NCBI RefSeq assembly: GCF_020171285.1
Contig: NZ_JAIUZI010000004.1
Span: 62,001-126,000 of the forward strand
Length of the DNA: 64,000 bases
Origin: Seohaeicola saemankumensis
GTDB lineage: Bacteria > Pseudomonadota > Alphaproteobacteria > Rhodobacterales > Rhodobacteraceae
Direction of reading: 5' to 3'
Shown here one piece after another: positions 45,326 through 53,562 of this stretch (positions are counted from its first letter, which is position 1; each line of letters starts with the position of its first letter). The notes under the pieces were generated by a model. That model worked only from the letters and a program-made list of their open reading frames with translations, searched no databases and was not told where the DNA came from. The position numbers and the translations under genes were made by a program.

Positions 45326-48171
45326 TTTCCGACTTTCCATGTCAGGGTTTTCGGTCCGGTCCCGACCGGCGAGGCGAGCGGTTCGAACGCGGGCTGGCTC
45401 TCGGTCTGGTCAGGCGCTTTTTCGATCCGCACCTTGAGGTCGAACCAGGCGGCCTGACCGGTTATCGGATCGGAATTGGCCCAGCGCAGACCGTCGCCCC
45501 TGGGTGGCAGAAGCTCGTGGATCAGATGGTTGAGCAGGAAGCCGCGAGTCGCCTCGGGCGCGTCCGGCTCCAGCGCCCAGGCGCCCTTGCGTTTGCCGAT
45601 GGCGTTCCAGCTCCACACGGTATTGTCGTTCAGCGCGGCCATTTCCATGACCGGCACGATAATTTCCCCGTGCGGGGATGTCACCCGGGCCCAATCGCCA
45701 TCCTGTAGCCCGTGCTGGCGCATGAGGTTCGTGGGCACATACAAGGGGTTACGCCCATGCAGCTGGCGCAGCCAGGCGTTCTGGGTGCCCCAGCTGTGGT
45801 ACATCGCCATCGGCCGCTGGGTGAGGGCGTGCACGGGGTATGCCTCTTGTTCGGGCGGGGTCGTGTCGTACCAGACCGGCAGCGGGTCCATGGTGGTGCG
45901 AATGCGGTCGCGCAGGTGGTCGGGGGGCTGACGCTGACCGTGGCCTTCGGCGGCGATCTGGAAACGGCGAAGGGGTTCGAGGTAGAGCTGAAAGAGGTAG
46001 GGCTGCGGGCTGTCGAAGAGGCCAAGGCTGACCGCCCAGTCCTGGTAGGCGGTGTTCCAGGGTTTGTAATACTGCGCCTGTTCTGGGATGTGCTGAGACC
46101 AGAAACCGCCGTTTTCGATGTAATGTTTCAGCTGGTCGGGGTTGGGTGACCCGCGTCCTTCGGCATGCGCCTCGGACGACGACCCACCCACCCCCGAACC
46201 TTCTGCGGGCAGACGCCAGCCGGCGAGCGGACCGATGCCGGGCTTGCGTTCATGTCGGGTGATGTAATCGGCGTAGTCGGCATATTTCGCGGTGCCGTCA
46301 TCCTTGGTGAAACCTTGCAATTTCATGCGGTTGGCGAGATCCACCAGCACCGATTGAAAGCCGCGCACGTCGCGGTCGGGCTCGACCACGGGCCAGCGGA
46401 TGGCGTCGGCGGCGGCGTCGGCTTCGCAGATCGGGCGGTCGAGCAGCGAGATGCAGTCGTGCCGTTCGAGATAGGTGGTGTCGGGCAGGATCAGGTCGGC
46501 GTAGGCGACGGTTTCAGAGGAATAGGCGTCGGAGTAGATGATATGGGGGATGACGTAATTGCCGTCGTCGTCGGTGTCGGTGAGCATGTCGATCACACCA
46601 CGTGTGTTCATCGACGAGTTCCACGCCATGTTCGCCATGTAAAGAAACAGCGTGTCGATCTTGTAGGGATCGCCGGCGTGGGCATTGGAGATCACCATAT
46701 GCATCAGCCCATGCGCGCTGAGCGGGTTTTCCCAGGTGAAGGCCTTGTCGATCCGGGCCGGGCTGCCATCCGGTTTCAGGGCAAGATCCTGTGGGCCCCG
46801 GACAAACCCGAGGTGCGGTCCGTCAAGGGGGCGGTTCGGGCTGGCGCCGCAATGAGGGGTCGGGTGGGCCTCGATCGGTTTTGGGTAGGGGGGCTTGAAG
46901 CGGAAGCCACCGGGAACCTCGACGGTGCCGAGCAGGATCTGCAAGACATGCAGGGCGCGACAGGTCTGAAATCCGTTTGCGTGAGCCGAGATGCCACGCA
47001 TGGCATGAAAGCTGACCGGGCGACCGATCATCTTGGCGTGTGTTTCGCCGCGAAAATCGGTCCATTCGATGTCCAGCTCGAAGGCCTCGTCGAATGCGAC
47101 CCGTGCCAGTTCGGCGGCGATGGCGCGGATCCTGTCGGCGGGCACGCCACAGCGGTCGGCGACGGCTTCTGGCGCGTGATCCGGCGACAGGAAGTGTTCG
47201 GCCATCTGGTGGAACACGGGTTTGTGGGTGATGCCGGCCTCTCGCAGAGTGCCGGACAGGTCCGGTGTGATTCCGCGTTTGTCGAAGGGCGCGGGTTTTC
47301 CGGTCGCGCGGTCGATCACCTGCGGCTTGCCTTCGGCGTTCCGCAGGAACATGCCGTACATCTTGGATTTCGGATCGCAGTTCAACAACACCGGCGCGTT
47401 GGTGTAGCGCGCGAGGTAGTCGAGGTCGATCCGGCCGGATTGCATCAGAACGTGGATCAGGGACAGGATGAACAGCCCGTCTGTACCGGGGGTGATGCCG
47501 ACCCAGTCATCGGCCACCGCGTTGTAGCCGGTGCGGATCGGGTTGACACCGATCATCCGGCCGCCGTTGGCCTTGAGCCGGCCGATGCCCATTTTGATCG
47601 GGTTGGAGTCGTGATCCTCGGCGACGCCGAACAGCATGAAAAGTTTCGTGCGGTCCCAGTCCGGCTGGCCGAACTCCCAAAACGCGCCACCCATGGTGTA
47701 GATACCGGCGGTGGCCATGTTGACGGAACAGAAGCCACCGTGCGCGGCGTAGTTCGGGGTGCCGAAGTTCTGCGCCCAGAAGCTGGTGAAGGACTGGCTC
47801 TGGTCGCGGCCGGTGAAGAAGGCGAGTTTCGAGGGATCCGTTTCGCGGATCGGCTTCAGCCAGCCCACGGCGACGTCGAGCGCCTCGTCCCAGGAGATCT
47901 CCTCGAACTCACCCGACCCGCGCGGGCCGACCCGTTTGAGCGGTGCGCGCAGGCGCGAGGGGGCGTTGTGCTGCATGATGCCTGCCGACCCCTTGGCGCA
48001 GAGCACACCCTTGTTCACCGGGTGGTCGCGGTTGCCTTCGATATAGGCGACCTTTCCGTCCTTGAGATGGACGTTGATGCCACAGCGGCAGGCGCACATG
48101 TAGCAGGTGGTCTGGCGGACTTCGTCCGAGACCTTGGGCGATGTTTCAACTGCCGGCTGCCTGGCGCGCAT
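45322..48171 (-). CDS. soeA: Sulfite dehydrogenase molybdopterin subunit SoeA
   Basis: 949 residues from ATG 48171, with GGGAGGAC upstream. The N-terminus is cytoplasmic without a Tat signal. The [4Fe-4S] ligands are C23-x2-C26-x3-C30-x27-C58 (CYMCACRCG, VLCAKG). Mo-bisMGD-binding regions of the DMSO reductase family follow (WDEALDVAVGWLKPI, GGFCSVNMA, EDHDSNPIKMGIGRLK, and the C-terminal GDWARVTSPHGEIIVP). SoeABC oxidises sulfite to sulfate at the cytoplasmic face of the inner membrane. It lies 110 bases downstream of xsc, and sulfite released by Xsc is the obvious substrate. Other DMSO-family enzymes are possible, but the context argues strongly for sulfite. Confidence 0.88.
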   Translation of the reverse strand: MRARQPAVETSPKVSDEVRQTTCYMCACRCGINVHLKDGKVAYIEGNRDHPVNKGVLCAKGSAGIMQHNAPSRLRAPLKRVGPRGSGEFEEISWDEALDVAVGWLKPIRETDPSKLAFFTGRDQSQSFTSFWAQNFGTPNYAAHGGFCSVNMATAGIYTMGGAFWEFGQPDWDRTKLFMLFGVAEDHDSNPIKMGIGRLKANGGRMIGVNPIRTGYNAVADDWVGITPGTDGLFILSLIHVLMQSGRIDLDYLARYTNAPVLLNCDPKSKMYGMFLRNAEGKPQVIDRATGKPAPFDKRGITPDLSGTLREAGITHKPVFHQMAEHFLSPDHAPEAVADRCGVPADRIRAIAAELARVAFDEAFELDIEWTDFRGETHAKMIGRPVSFHAMRGISAHANGFQTCRALHVLQILLGTVEVPGGFRFKPPYPKPIEAHPTPHCGASPNRPLDGPHLGFVRGPQDLALKPDGSPARIDKAFTWENPLSAHGLMHMVISNAHAGDPYKIDTLFLYMANMAWNSSMNTRGVIDMLTDTDDDGNYVIPHIIYSDAYSSETVAYADLILPDTTYLERHDCISLLDRPICEADAAADAIRWPVVEPDRDVRGFQSVLVDLANRMKLQGFTKDDGTAKYADYADYITRHERKPGIGPLAGWRLPAEGSGVGGSSSEAHAEGRGSPNPDQLKHYIENGGFWSQHIPEQAQYYKPWNTAYQDWAVSLGLFDSPQPYLFQLYLEPLRRFQIAAEGHGQRQPPDHLRDRIRTTMDPLPVWYDTTPPEQEAYPVHALTQRPMAMYHSWGTQNAWLRQLHGRNPLYVPTNLMRQHGLQDGDWARVTSPHGEIIVPVMEMAALNDNTVWSWNAIGKRKGAWALEPDAPEATRGFLLNHLIHELLPPRGDGLRWANSDPITGQAAWFDLKVRIEKAPDQTESQPAFEPLASPVGTGPKTLTWKVGK

Positions 48172-48209
48172 CCGTGGTCCTCCCCCGTGGATGAAGGCAG
48201 GTTAGGTTA

Positions 48210-48243
48210 ACATTCAAAAAAATGCGAATATTTTCTTGAATGT
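48210..48243. promoter_or_regulatory. AT-rich inverted repeat between xsc and soeA
   Basis: ACATTCAA (48210-48217) and TTGAATGT (48236-48243) are perfect eight-base complements in an otherwise AT-rich stretch 39 bases upstream of soeA. A further GATTTCC-GAT-GGAAATC palindrome sits at 48257-48273. Both are candidates for regulator binding at a soeA promoter separate from that of xsc; neither has a GC stem plus T tract, so terminator function is unlikely. Confidence 0.45.
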
Positions 48244-48281
48244 ATTGTTTGCCGCTGATTTCCGATGGAAATCCCGTGGGT

Positions 48282-50054
48282 TCAGGGTGTTTGCACCCGC
48301 ATATCGGCGGGGTCGATCCCGGCTACGGCGACCGGTTTTTTCATTGCGTCGCGGCGGAAGGGTTCGCCAAGCTCCTGGTTGATCAGCGCTTCGATCAGGG
48401 TGGTTTTGCCGGCCTTCTGGTCGGCGATCGCCTGGTTCAGCGCGGCGGTCAGCTCGTCCATGGTGCGGGCCTGCACCCCCTGCAGCCCGCAGGCCTGGGC
48501 GATGCCGGCATAGCTGACACCATCGTCCAGTTCGGTGCCGACAAAGTTGTCGTCATACCAGAGCGTCGAATTGCGCTTTTCCGCGCCCCATTGGTAGTTG
48601 CGGAACACCACCATGGTGATGGCGGGCCATTCGGACCGGCCGATGGCGGTCAGTTCGGTGACCGCGATGCCGAAGGCGCCGTCGCCCGAGAAGCCGACGA
48701 CCGGCGTGTCTAAGCAGCCGATCTTGGCGCCGATGATCGAGGGCAGACCATAGCCGCAGGGGCCGAAGAGGCCGGGTGCGAGGTATTTGCGGCCCTCGTC
48801 AAACGACGGGTAGGCGTTGCCGATGGCGCAGTTGTTGCCGATGTCGGAACTGATGATCGCCTCGCGCGGGAGCGCCTGCTGGATCGCGCGCCAGGCCATG
48901 CGGGGGCTCATCCAGTCGGGTTTGTCGGCACGGGCGCGGGCGTTCCAGGTGGTGCCGGGATCATCGTCTTCGTGGTCCATGCCGGACAGCTGCTGGGCCC
49001 AGGCCGATTTCGTCTGGGCAATGGCGGATTTGCGGGCCTCGCGGCCCTCGTCTCCGGCATCGGGGGCGAGTTTCGCGAGCAGTGACTGGGCGACCTTTTT
49101 GGCGTCGCCGACGATGCCGACCGAGACTTTCTTGGTCAGGCCGATGCGGTTGGGGTTGATGTCGACCTGAATGATCTCGGCGTTCTGCGGCCAGTAGTCG
49201 ATACCGTAGCCGGGCAGGGTCGAAAAGGGGTTCAGGCGGGTGCCGAGCGCCAGCACCACGTCGGCCTGCGCGATCAGTTCCATGCCAGCCTTGGATCCGT
49301 TGTAGCCGAGCGGCCCGGCAAAGAGCGGGTGCGAACCGGGGAAGGCATCGTTGTGCTGGTAGCCGACACAGACCGGGGCGCTGAGCCGTTCGGCCAGTTC
49401 GATGGTGGCCGGGATCGCACCGGCCAGAACCACGCCGGCGCCGTTCAGGATCACCGGGTTTTTCGCCGTGCTGAGCAGGGCGGCAGCGCGGTCCAGCGCC
49501 TGTTCGCCGCCTGCGGGGCGTTCGAATTCCACCACTTTGGGGATCTCGATGTCGATCACCTGAGTCCAGAAATCACGCGGCATGTTGATCTGGGCGGGGG
49601 CAGAGGCGCGTTTGGCCTGCAGGATCACGCGGTTCAGCACCTCGGCCACGCGGGCGGGGTCGCGGACCTCTTCCTGGTATGCGACCATGTCCTTGAACAG
49701 CGCCATCTGTTCGACTTCCTGAAAGCCGCCCTGACCCAGTGTCTTGTTCGCGGCCTGCGGCGTGACCAGCAACAGCGGGGTATGGTTCCAGTAGGCGGTT
49801 TTCACGGCGGTCACGAAGTTGGTGATGCCGGGGCCGTTCTGGGCGATCATCATCGACATCTTGCCGGTGGCGCGGGTGTAGCCGTCGGCCATCATTCCGC
49901 CGGAGCCCTCGTGCGCGCAGTCCCAGAAGGTGATGCCGGCGCGCGGAAACAGGTCCGAGATTGGCATGAAGGCGGAACCGATGATGCCAAAGGCATGTTC
50001 GATGCCGTGCCGCTGCAGGGTTTTGACGAAGGCTTCCTCGGTTGTCATCTTCAT
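48282..50054 (-). CDS. xsc: Sulfoacetaldehyde acetyltransferase Xsc
   Basis: 590 residues from ATG 50054 with CGGAG upstream. The Xsc-characteristic motif MTTEEAFVKTLQRHGIEHAFGIIGSAFMPISDLFPRAGI opens the protein, and the thiamine diphosphate motif is FSGDGAFGIAVTELTAIGRSEWP with NYQWGAEKRN. GSAFMPISDLFP distinguishes Xsc from acetolactate synthases. It converts sulfoacetaldehyde and phosphate to acetyl phosphate and sulfite. A pta gene usually follows to make acetyl-CoA but is not present here; instead soeA is next. The upstream intergenic region has paired TauR-like boxes. Confidence 0.96.
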   Translation of the reverse strand: MKMTTEEAFVKTLQRHGIEHAFGIIGSAFMPISDLFPRAGITFWDCAHEGSGGMMADGYTRATGKMSMMIAQNGPGITNFVTAVKTAYWNHTPLLLVTPQAANKTLGQGGFQEVEQMALFKDMVAYQEEVRDPARVAEVLNRVILQAKRASAPAQINMPRDFWTQVIDIEIPKVVEFERPAGGEQALDRAAALLSTAKNPVILNGAGVVLAGAIPATIELAERLSAPVCVGYQHNDAFPGSHPLFAGPLGYNGSKAGMELIAQADVVLALGTRLNPFSTLPGYGIDYWPQNAEIIQVDINPNRIGLTKKVSVGIVGDAKKVAQSLLAKLAPDAGDEGREARKSAIAQTKSAWAQQLSGMDHEDDDPGTTWNARARADKPDWMSPRMAWRAIQQALPREAIISSDIGNNCAIGNAYPSFDEGRKYLAPGLFGPCGYGLPSIIGAKIGCLDTPVVGFSGDGAFGIAVTELTAIGRSEWPAITMVVFRNYQWGAEKRNSTLWYDDNFVGTELDDGVSYAGIAQACGLQGVQARTMDELTAALNQAIADQKAGKTTLIEALINQELGEPFRRDAMKKPVAVAGIDPADMRVQTP

Positions 50055-50134
50055 GGTGTGGCTCCGCTGAGACATGGTCGCCTGCCCGAAGGGCGGCGTT
50101 TTCTTTTGTGTTTAGGCGGTTGCGCGGAGGTGGG

Positions 50135-50167
50135 TTAGGGCCAGTCGCGACCCCGGCCTAAGGCCAG
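50135..50167 (-). promoter_or_regulatory. Paired TauR-like boxes upstream of xsc
   Basis: On the minus strand CTGGCCTTAG (50167-50158) and CTGGCCCTAA (50144-50135), a 23-base offset, lie 80-113 bases before the xsc start and just after the tauR stop. They match the CTGGACYTAA-type direct repeats that I recall for TauR, with C in place of A at position five. Confidence 0.6.
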
Positions 50168-50169
50168 TT

Positions 50170-51630
50170 TCAGGCAGCCTCGATGGCGCGGGCGATCAGC
50201 TCGATGCCGCTGTCGATCCGTTCGGAGGGGATCGACGAGTAGCCCAGCCGGTAGGAATTGGCGGGGCGGTCGGGGGGGGCGTAATAGGGCGCTCCGGGTT
50301 CGATCAGCACGCTTTTGTCCTGCAGCGTGGCGGCCAGCCGCGCGGTATCGATATGTCCGGGCGCGCGCATCCAAAGCGAGGAACCGCCCGAGGCGCCCTG
50401 TCCGGCGATCGTCAGCCCGTGGCGGGCGACCGCCTCTTCCATCGTCGTGCGGCGGGCGTGCAGGGCAGAGGACATGCGGCGGATTTGGCTGTCGTAGTGG
50501 CCCAGCGACAGGAAATAGGCGGCGGTGCGCTGCATGTGGCCGGGCGGGTGGCGCATCATCGAGGCGCGCAGGGCGCGGGCCTCGCGGATGAAGGGTTCGG
50601 AGCCGACGAGATAGCCCAACCGCAGTCCCGGAAACAGAGATTTGGAAAAGCTGCCGACGTAGATCACCCGCCCGTCGCGGTCGAGCGATTTCAGCGCCGG
50701 CGAGGGCGGAGCGAGGAAGGCCATTTCGAATTCGTAGTCGTCCTCGACGATCAGCGCGTCGAGTTCGCGCGCCCGGTCCAGCAAGGCGCGGCGGCGGTCG
50801 AGCGGCATGGTGGCGGTGGTCGGGCACTGGTGGCTGGGGGTGGTAAAGATCACGTCGGTGCGCGGCGGGATCGCCTGTGGCGGCAGCCCGGCGGCGTCCA
50901 CGCGCAGCGGGGTCAGGGTGCAGCCGGTATGGACGAGAATGTCGCGCAACGCCGGGTAGCAGGGATCTTCGATGAGGGCGCGACGGCCTTTTTTCAGCAG
51001 CAGCTGCGCCGCCAGCCAGAGCGCGTTCTGTGCCCCCAGAGTGATCAGGATCTGGCCGGGGCTGGCGGTGATGCCCCGCCGGGGCAGGGTATGGCGGGCG
51101 ATGAATTCCACCAGCAACGGGTCGTCGCGGTCGAACTGGTCGGCGGTGAGCGCCGAAAAGTCCTTTTGCCCCAGGGCGCGCAGCGCGCATTGCCGCCAGT
51201 TGGCGTGGTCGAACAGCTTGGGGTCGGTCTGGCCATAGATGAAGGGGTAGCGGAAGTCGCGCCAGTTGCCGGGTTTCACCACGGTGTCGCCGCCGGAATA
51301 CCCCTGGGCGATGGCGCGGGACCAGTCCACCCGGTCCTGGGTTTTCGGCAGTGGCGCATAGGCCGGGGGCACCGGGGCGTTGTCGGAAATGTAATAGCCC
51401 GAGCGTCCGCGCGAGACGAGGTAATCATTGGCCACCAGTTCGGTGTAGGAGAGCGTCACGGTGATCCGGCTGATGCCCAGGTGTGCCGCCAGCTTGCGCG
51501 AGGAGGGCAGCTTTTCCCCGGCATGAAAGCGGCCGGACAGGATGCCTTCGGCGATCATCTGCTGGATCTGGGCCTGCAGGGTGCCGCGCGCTTCGGGGTC
51601 GAGAAAGAAGGTGTCTGCCGAGATGGCCAT
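50170..51630 (-). CDS. tauR: Taurine catabolism regulator TauR (MocR-like, GntR plus aminotransferase domain)
   Basis: 486 residues. Residues 1-80 form a GntR winged helix (LQAQIQQMIAEGILSGRFHAGEKLPSSRKLAAHLGISRITV) and the rest a class I aminotransferase fold with the PLP Lys in YVGSFSKSLFPGLRLGYL. MocR/GntR proteins of this sort bind direct repeats. In Rhodobacter capsulatus TauR activates tpa with taurine as inducer. The protein is adjacent to xsc. Paired boxes in the promoter region just upstream of its start face away from the gene, fitting autoregulation. The start is ATG 51630 although no strong ribosome site is visible. Confidence 0.92.
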   Translation of the reverse strand: MAISADTFFLDPEARGTLQAQIQQMIAEGILSGRFHAGEKLPSSRKLAAHLGISRITVTLSYTELVANDYLVSRGRSGYYISDNAPVPPAYAPLPKTQDRVDWSRAIAQGYSGGDTVVKPGNWRDFRYPFIYGQTDPKLFDHANWRQCALRALGQKDFSALTADQFDRDDPLLVEFIARHTLPRRGITASPGQILITLGAQNALWLAAQLLLKKGRRALIEDPCYPALRDILVHTGCTLTPLRVDAAGLPPQAIPPRTDVIFTTPSHQCPTTATMPLDRRRALLDRARELDALIVEDDYEFEMAFLAPPSPALKSLDRDGRVIYVGSFSKSLFPGLRLGYLVGSEPFIREARALRASMMRHPPGHMQRTAAYFLSLGHYDSQIRRMSSALHARRTTMEEAVARHGLTIAGQGASGGSSLWMRAPGHIDTARLAATLQDKSVLIEPGAPYYAPPDRPANSYRLGYSSIPSERIDSGIELIARAIEAA

Positions 51631-51644
51631 GCCGGCAGGATATG

Positions 51645-51676
51645 CTGGACTTATGCCAGGTGCAATCTGGTCTTAG
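51645..51676 (+). promoter_or_regulatory. Paired TauR-like boxes upstream of tauR
   Basis: CTGGACTTAT (51645-51654) and CTGGTCTTAG (51667-51676), offset 22 bases, directly before the tauR start codon (51630) but read on the plus strand, opposite to tauR. The proximity to the start suggests autorepression. Sequences match the same consensus as the xsc and tpa boxes. Confidence 0.62.
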
Positions 51677-51691
51677 CGGCTGACGATGGCA

Positions 51692-51758
51692 GGGGGCGCT
51701 GCCCCCTCTTGGCCCGGTGGGCCAATTCACCCCCGGAGTATTTATCAAAGAGATGAAG
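51692..51758 (-). repeat. Repeat family A, copy A2
   Basis: In the minus direction this reads AAATACTCCGGGGG, a GGCCC-ACC-GGGCC stem (51711-51723) and a GGGGGC-AGC-GCCCCC stem (51692-51706), preceded by CTTCATCTCTT. No T tract follows. Unlike other copies it does not directly follow a gene stop; it lies between repeat B1 and the TauR boxes in the 377-base gap 51631-52007, which contains no gene that I can support. Confidence 0.75.
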
Positions 51759-51786
51759 GGGCGGAACCGCAGCGCGTGGGTTTACC

Positions 51787-51851
51787 CGCGCGCTGCCCGG
51801 CCCAACAGGGCGCGGCGCCGATAGGTGCCGATCCGCCCTGGCGGGAGCATT
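51787..51851 (-). repeat. Repeat family B, copy B1 (hairpin)
   Basis: Shares GCGCTGCCCGGCCCAACAGG and GGCGGGAGCATT with copy B2 at 59958. Between them, CAGGGCG (51806-51812) pairs with CGCCCTG (51834-51840), and GGCGCC (51814-51819) with GGTGCC (51824-51829; one G-T pair) around a GATA loop. No coding potential. Confidence 0.7.
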
Positions 51852-51927
51852 TCGGATTTTGGTTTTGGGTCGGGTGGAGGGTGGTGTGCAGGTGGCTGTG
51901 GTGGGAAGCCATGGGGTTGGCGATGCG

Positions 51928-51997
51928 GGCGGGCGTTGCCGCCTCTTGGCGCGGGTGATCTCTTCACGCCTGAGACTATGTGCCGAAGAGATGAAGG
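51928..51997 (-). repeat. Degraded repeat family A copy (A5) after the methyltransferase gene
   Basis: GGGCGTTGCCGCCTCTTGGC and AAGAGATGAAGG align with repeat A2 end to end, but the CCCCGGAGTATTT block is altered to GCCTGAGACTATGT. It directly follows the methyltransferase stop (52008) in the minus direction. The GC stem is broken by substitutions, so terminator function is doubtful. Confidence 0.55.
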
Positions 51998-52007
51998 CCG
52001 CAGATGA

Positions 52008-52985
52008 TCATGCGATTTTTTTCCAGATGTCGTAGCTGCGGTCGACCGGGATCAGCGCCGGGTAGCGCCCGAGGTCGTGCGACAGCGGCGCCAGCAGATA
52101 GCCGCCCGGACGCATGGTGGCCGCGATATGCGCTTCCAGTTGACCTTGCATCCGGTCGGAGGAGAACGGCCGGAAGGAGAACACGACGTCATAGACGCCG
52201 TAGTCGAAAGTCATCGCGTCAGCCACGGTGAGGTCGGGGGCGAGGCCGAAAGCGTGGCGGCCGATGTCGATGGCGGCGCTGTCGATGTCGAAACCGGAGA
52301 CACGGGAGAACCGGCACAATCCGCAGCTTTGCGCGATGATCACGTTGCGGCCGGGGCCGCAACCGACCTCGACGAAGGAGACCGGGCGGTAGCGCTGGTC
52401 GTCCTCGGCGGCATAGGCGGGGTCATTGGATAGCTGCATGTCCAGTTCGCATAGCATTGACAGGTAGCGCTGGATTGCCAGCGGGATATAGGAATAAGAG
52501 CCCTGCGGCATGTCGAAGCTGGTGTCGGGCAGGCCGTCGGCGGTGGCGGCCCATTCGGTTTCGAACAGGTGCAGCAGGCTGCGTTCGATGGCGGCGGCAT
52601 TGCGGTGGCTCTGGCGCAGGGTGGCGTGCAGATCGGCCTGGGCGATGGAGTGGCGGTCGAAGGCGTCGGCGTAGTCGGCCCGGCAGGCTTCAAAGCGTTG
52701 GCGGGCGAGAGTTTCGGCCTGCGTCGCCTTGTCGAGCGATTTCTGCAGCGTGGTGTGGCGGAGGGTCAGGGCGCGGATTCGGGCGCGTTCGGCGGGGCCG
52801 TTGCGGTTGGGGTCGAGCGGTGTCAGCAGCGGGTTGGCCTGGCGCAGGATGTCGTCGATCTTGCGTCGCAGGCGGGCCTGTTCGGCCAGGGCGGCGTCGA
52901 GATCGGCGAGCGCATCGCCGAGACGTAGCGCGGCGCGCAGGACGATCGGGTTGTCACGGGGAACGGGGAGGTCGTCATGGGTCAT
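52008..52985 (-). CDS. SAM-dependent methyltransferase with N-terminal coiled coil
   Basis: 325 residues from ATG 52985. Residues 20-150 are predicted helical and coiled (LADLDAALAEQARLRRKIDDIL, AERARIRALTLRHTTLQKSLDKA). The C-terminal 170 residues have a Rossmann methyltransferase core: FVEVGCGPGRNVIIAQ (motif I), VSGFDIDSAAIDIGR, and YDVVFSFRPFSSDRMQGQ. A stretch of Leu/Ile (YIPLAIQRYLSML) precedes it. I do not recognise the substrate; the length is larger than for simple methyltransferases because of the helical domain. It lies inside the taurine locus but no obvious link is visible. Start assignment is moderate: no strong ribosome site. Confidence 0.72.
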   Translation of the reverse strand: MTHDDLPVPRDNPIVLRAALRLGDALADLDAALAEQARLRRKIDDILRQANPLLTPLDPNRNGPAERARIRALTLRHTTLQKSLDKATQAETLARQRFEACRADYADAFDRHSIAQADLHATLRQSHRNAAAIERSLLHLFETEWAATADGLPDTSFDMPQGSYSYIPLAIQRYLSMLCELDMQLSNDPAYAAEDDQRYRPVSFVEVGCGPGRNVIIAQSCGLCRFSRVSGFDIDSAAIDIGRHAFGLAPDLTVADAMTFDYGVYDVVFSFRPFSSDRMQGQLEAHIAATMRPGGYLLAPLSHDLGRYPALIPVDRSYDIWKKIA

Positions 52986-53063
52986 GCCGGCGCCAGTTTT
53001 GTTGCGGTCGCGGGCATAGTGCGCAGAAAGCGGAGGCCTGGGGAAGAGCAGGCTGTGGGGGCA

Positions 53064-53127
53064 GGGGGCGCTGCCCCCCTCGCGGCAGGCCGCGAGTCCC
53101 CCGGAGTATTTGGTGAAGAGATGAAAG
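53064..53127 (-). repeat. Repeat family A, copy A3
   Basis: In the minus direction: CTTTCATCTCTT, four variable bases, AAATACTCCGGGGG, CTCGCGGC-CT-GCCGCGAG stem (53079-53096) and GGGGGC-AGC-GCCCCC stem (53064-53078). It follows the stop of the 53134 gene by seven bases. The small stem differs fully from that of A1 and A2 while the flanks are conserved. Confidence 0.78.
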
Positions 53128-53133
53128 AGCGGG

Positions 53134-53514
53134 TCAGATTTCGCAGCGGCGGGGGTGTCGTAGCCGGTAGGCGGGGGCGCCGCTGCGATCACGGCGCAGT
53201 TCGACGCAAGCCATGTCGGTGAGGGAGCCGGCGATCAGGCCTTCGGTCTCGGTCAGGCGCAGGGTTTCGCCGTCAGGCAGGCGCAGATCGGCGATGATAC
53301 CGTTGCGGCGGTCGCCGTTGATGGGCGTGGTGGTGAGCACGCGGGCCTCGATATAGGCGACATGGTCGAGGGTGTCGCCGCCGCGCAGGGCGAAGAGAGT
53401 GCCGCCGACGAGCAGGGCGAGCACCGCGACGATGGCGAGCGCGCGGGTTTGCAGGAAGGTGTAGACGGTGACCGCGCGATGCGGGCCCAGCAGTTTGGCG
53501 AGGAGATCGAGCAT
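53134..53514 (-). CDS. Single-span membrane protein, paralogue of the next gene
   Basis: 126 residues. One membrane helix near residues 26-44 (TRALAIVAVLALLVGGTLFAL) preceded by MLDLLAKLLGPHRAVTVYTFLQ. The 80-residue remainder, predicted periplasmic, has AYIEARVL, DLRLPDGETLRLTET, MACVELRRD and a C-terminal RRCEI: two cysteines that could form a disulfide. The neighbouring gene has the same layout, so the pair arose by tandem duplication. No family recognised. Confidence 0.6.
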   Translation of the reverse strand: MLDLLAKLLGPHRAVTVYTFLQTRALAIVAVLALLVGGTLFALRGGDTLDHVAYIEARVLTTTPINGDRRNGIIADLRLPDGETLRLTETEGLIAGSLTDMACVELRRDRSGAPAYRLRHPRRCEI

Positions 53515-53562
53515 GTGGAGGGCTTACGCCTTTGGTTCGGTCGGCGCAAGCCGGTGGCGGGG

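Noticed and set aside
46165..48210. Long open frame opposite soeA
   Set aside because: Antisense to SoeA, no recognisable motif; product of codon bias in GC-rich DNA.
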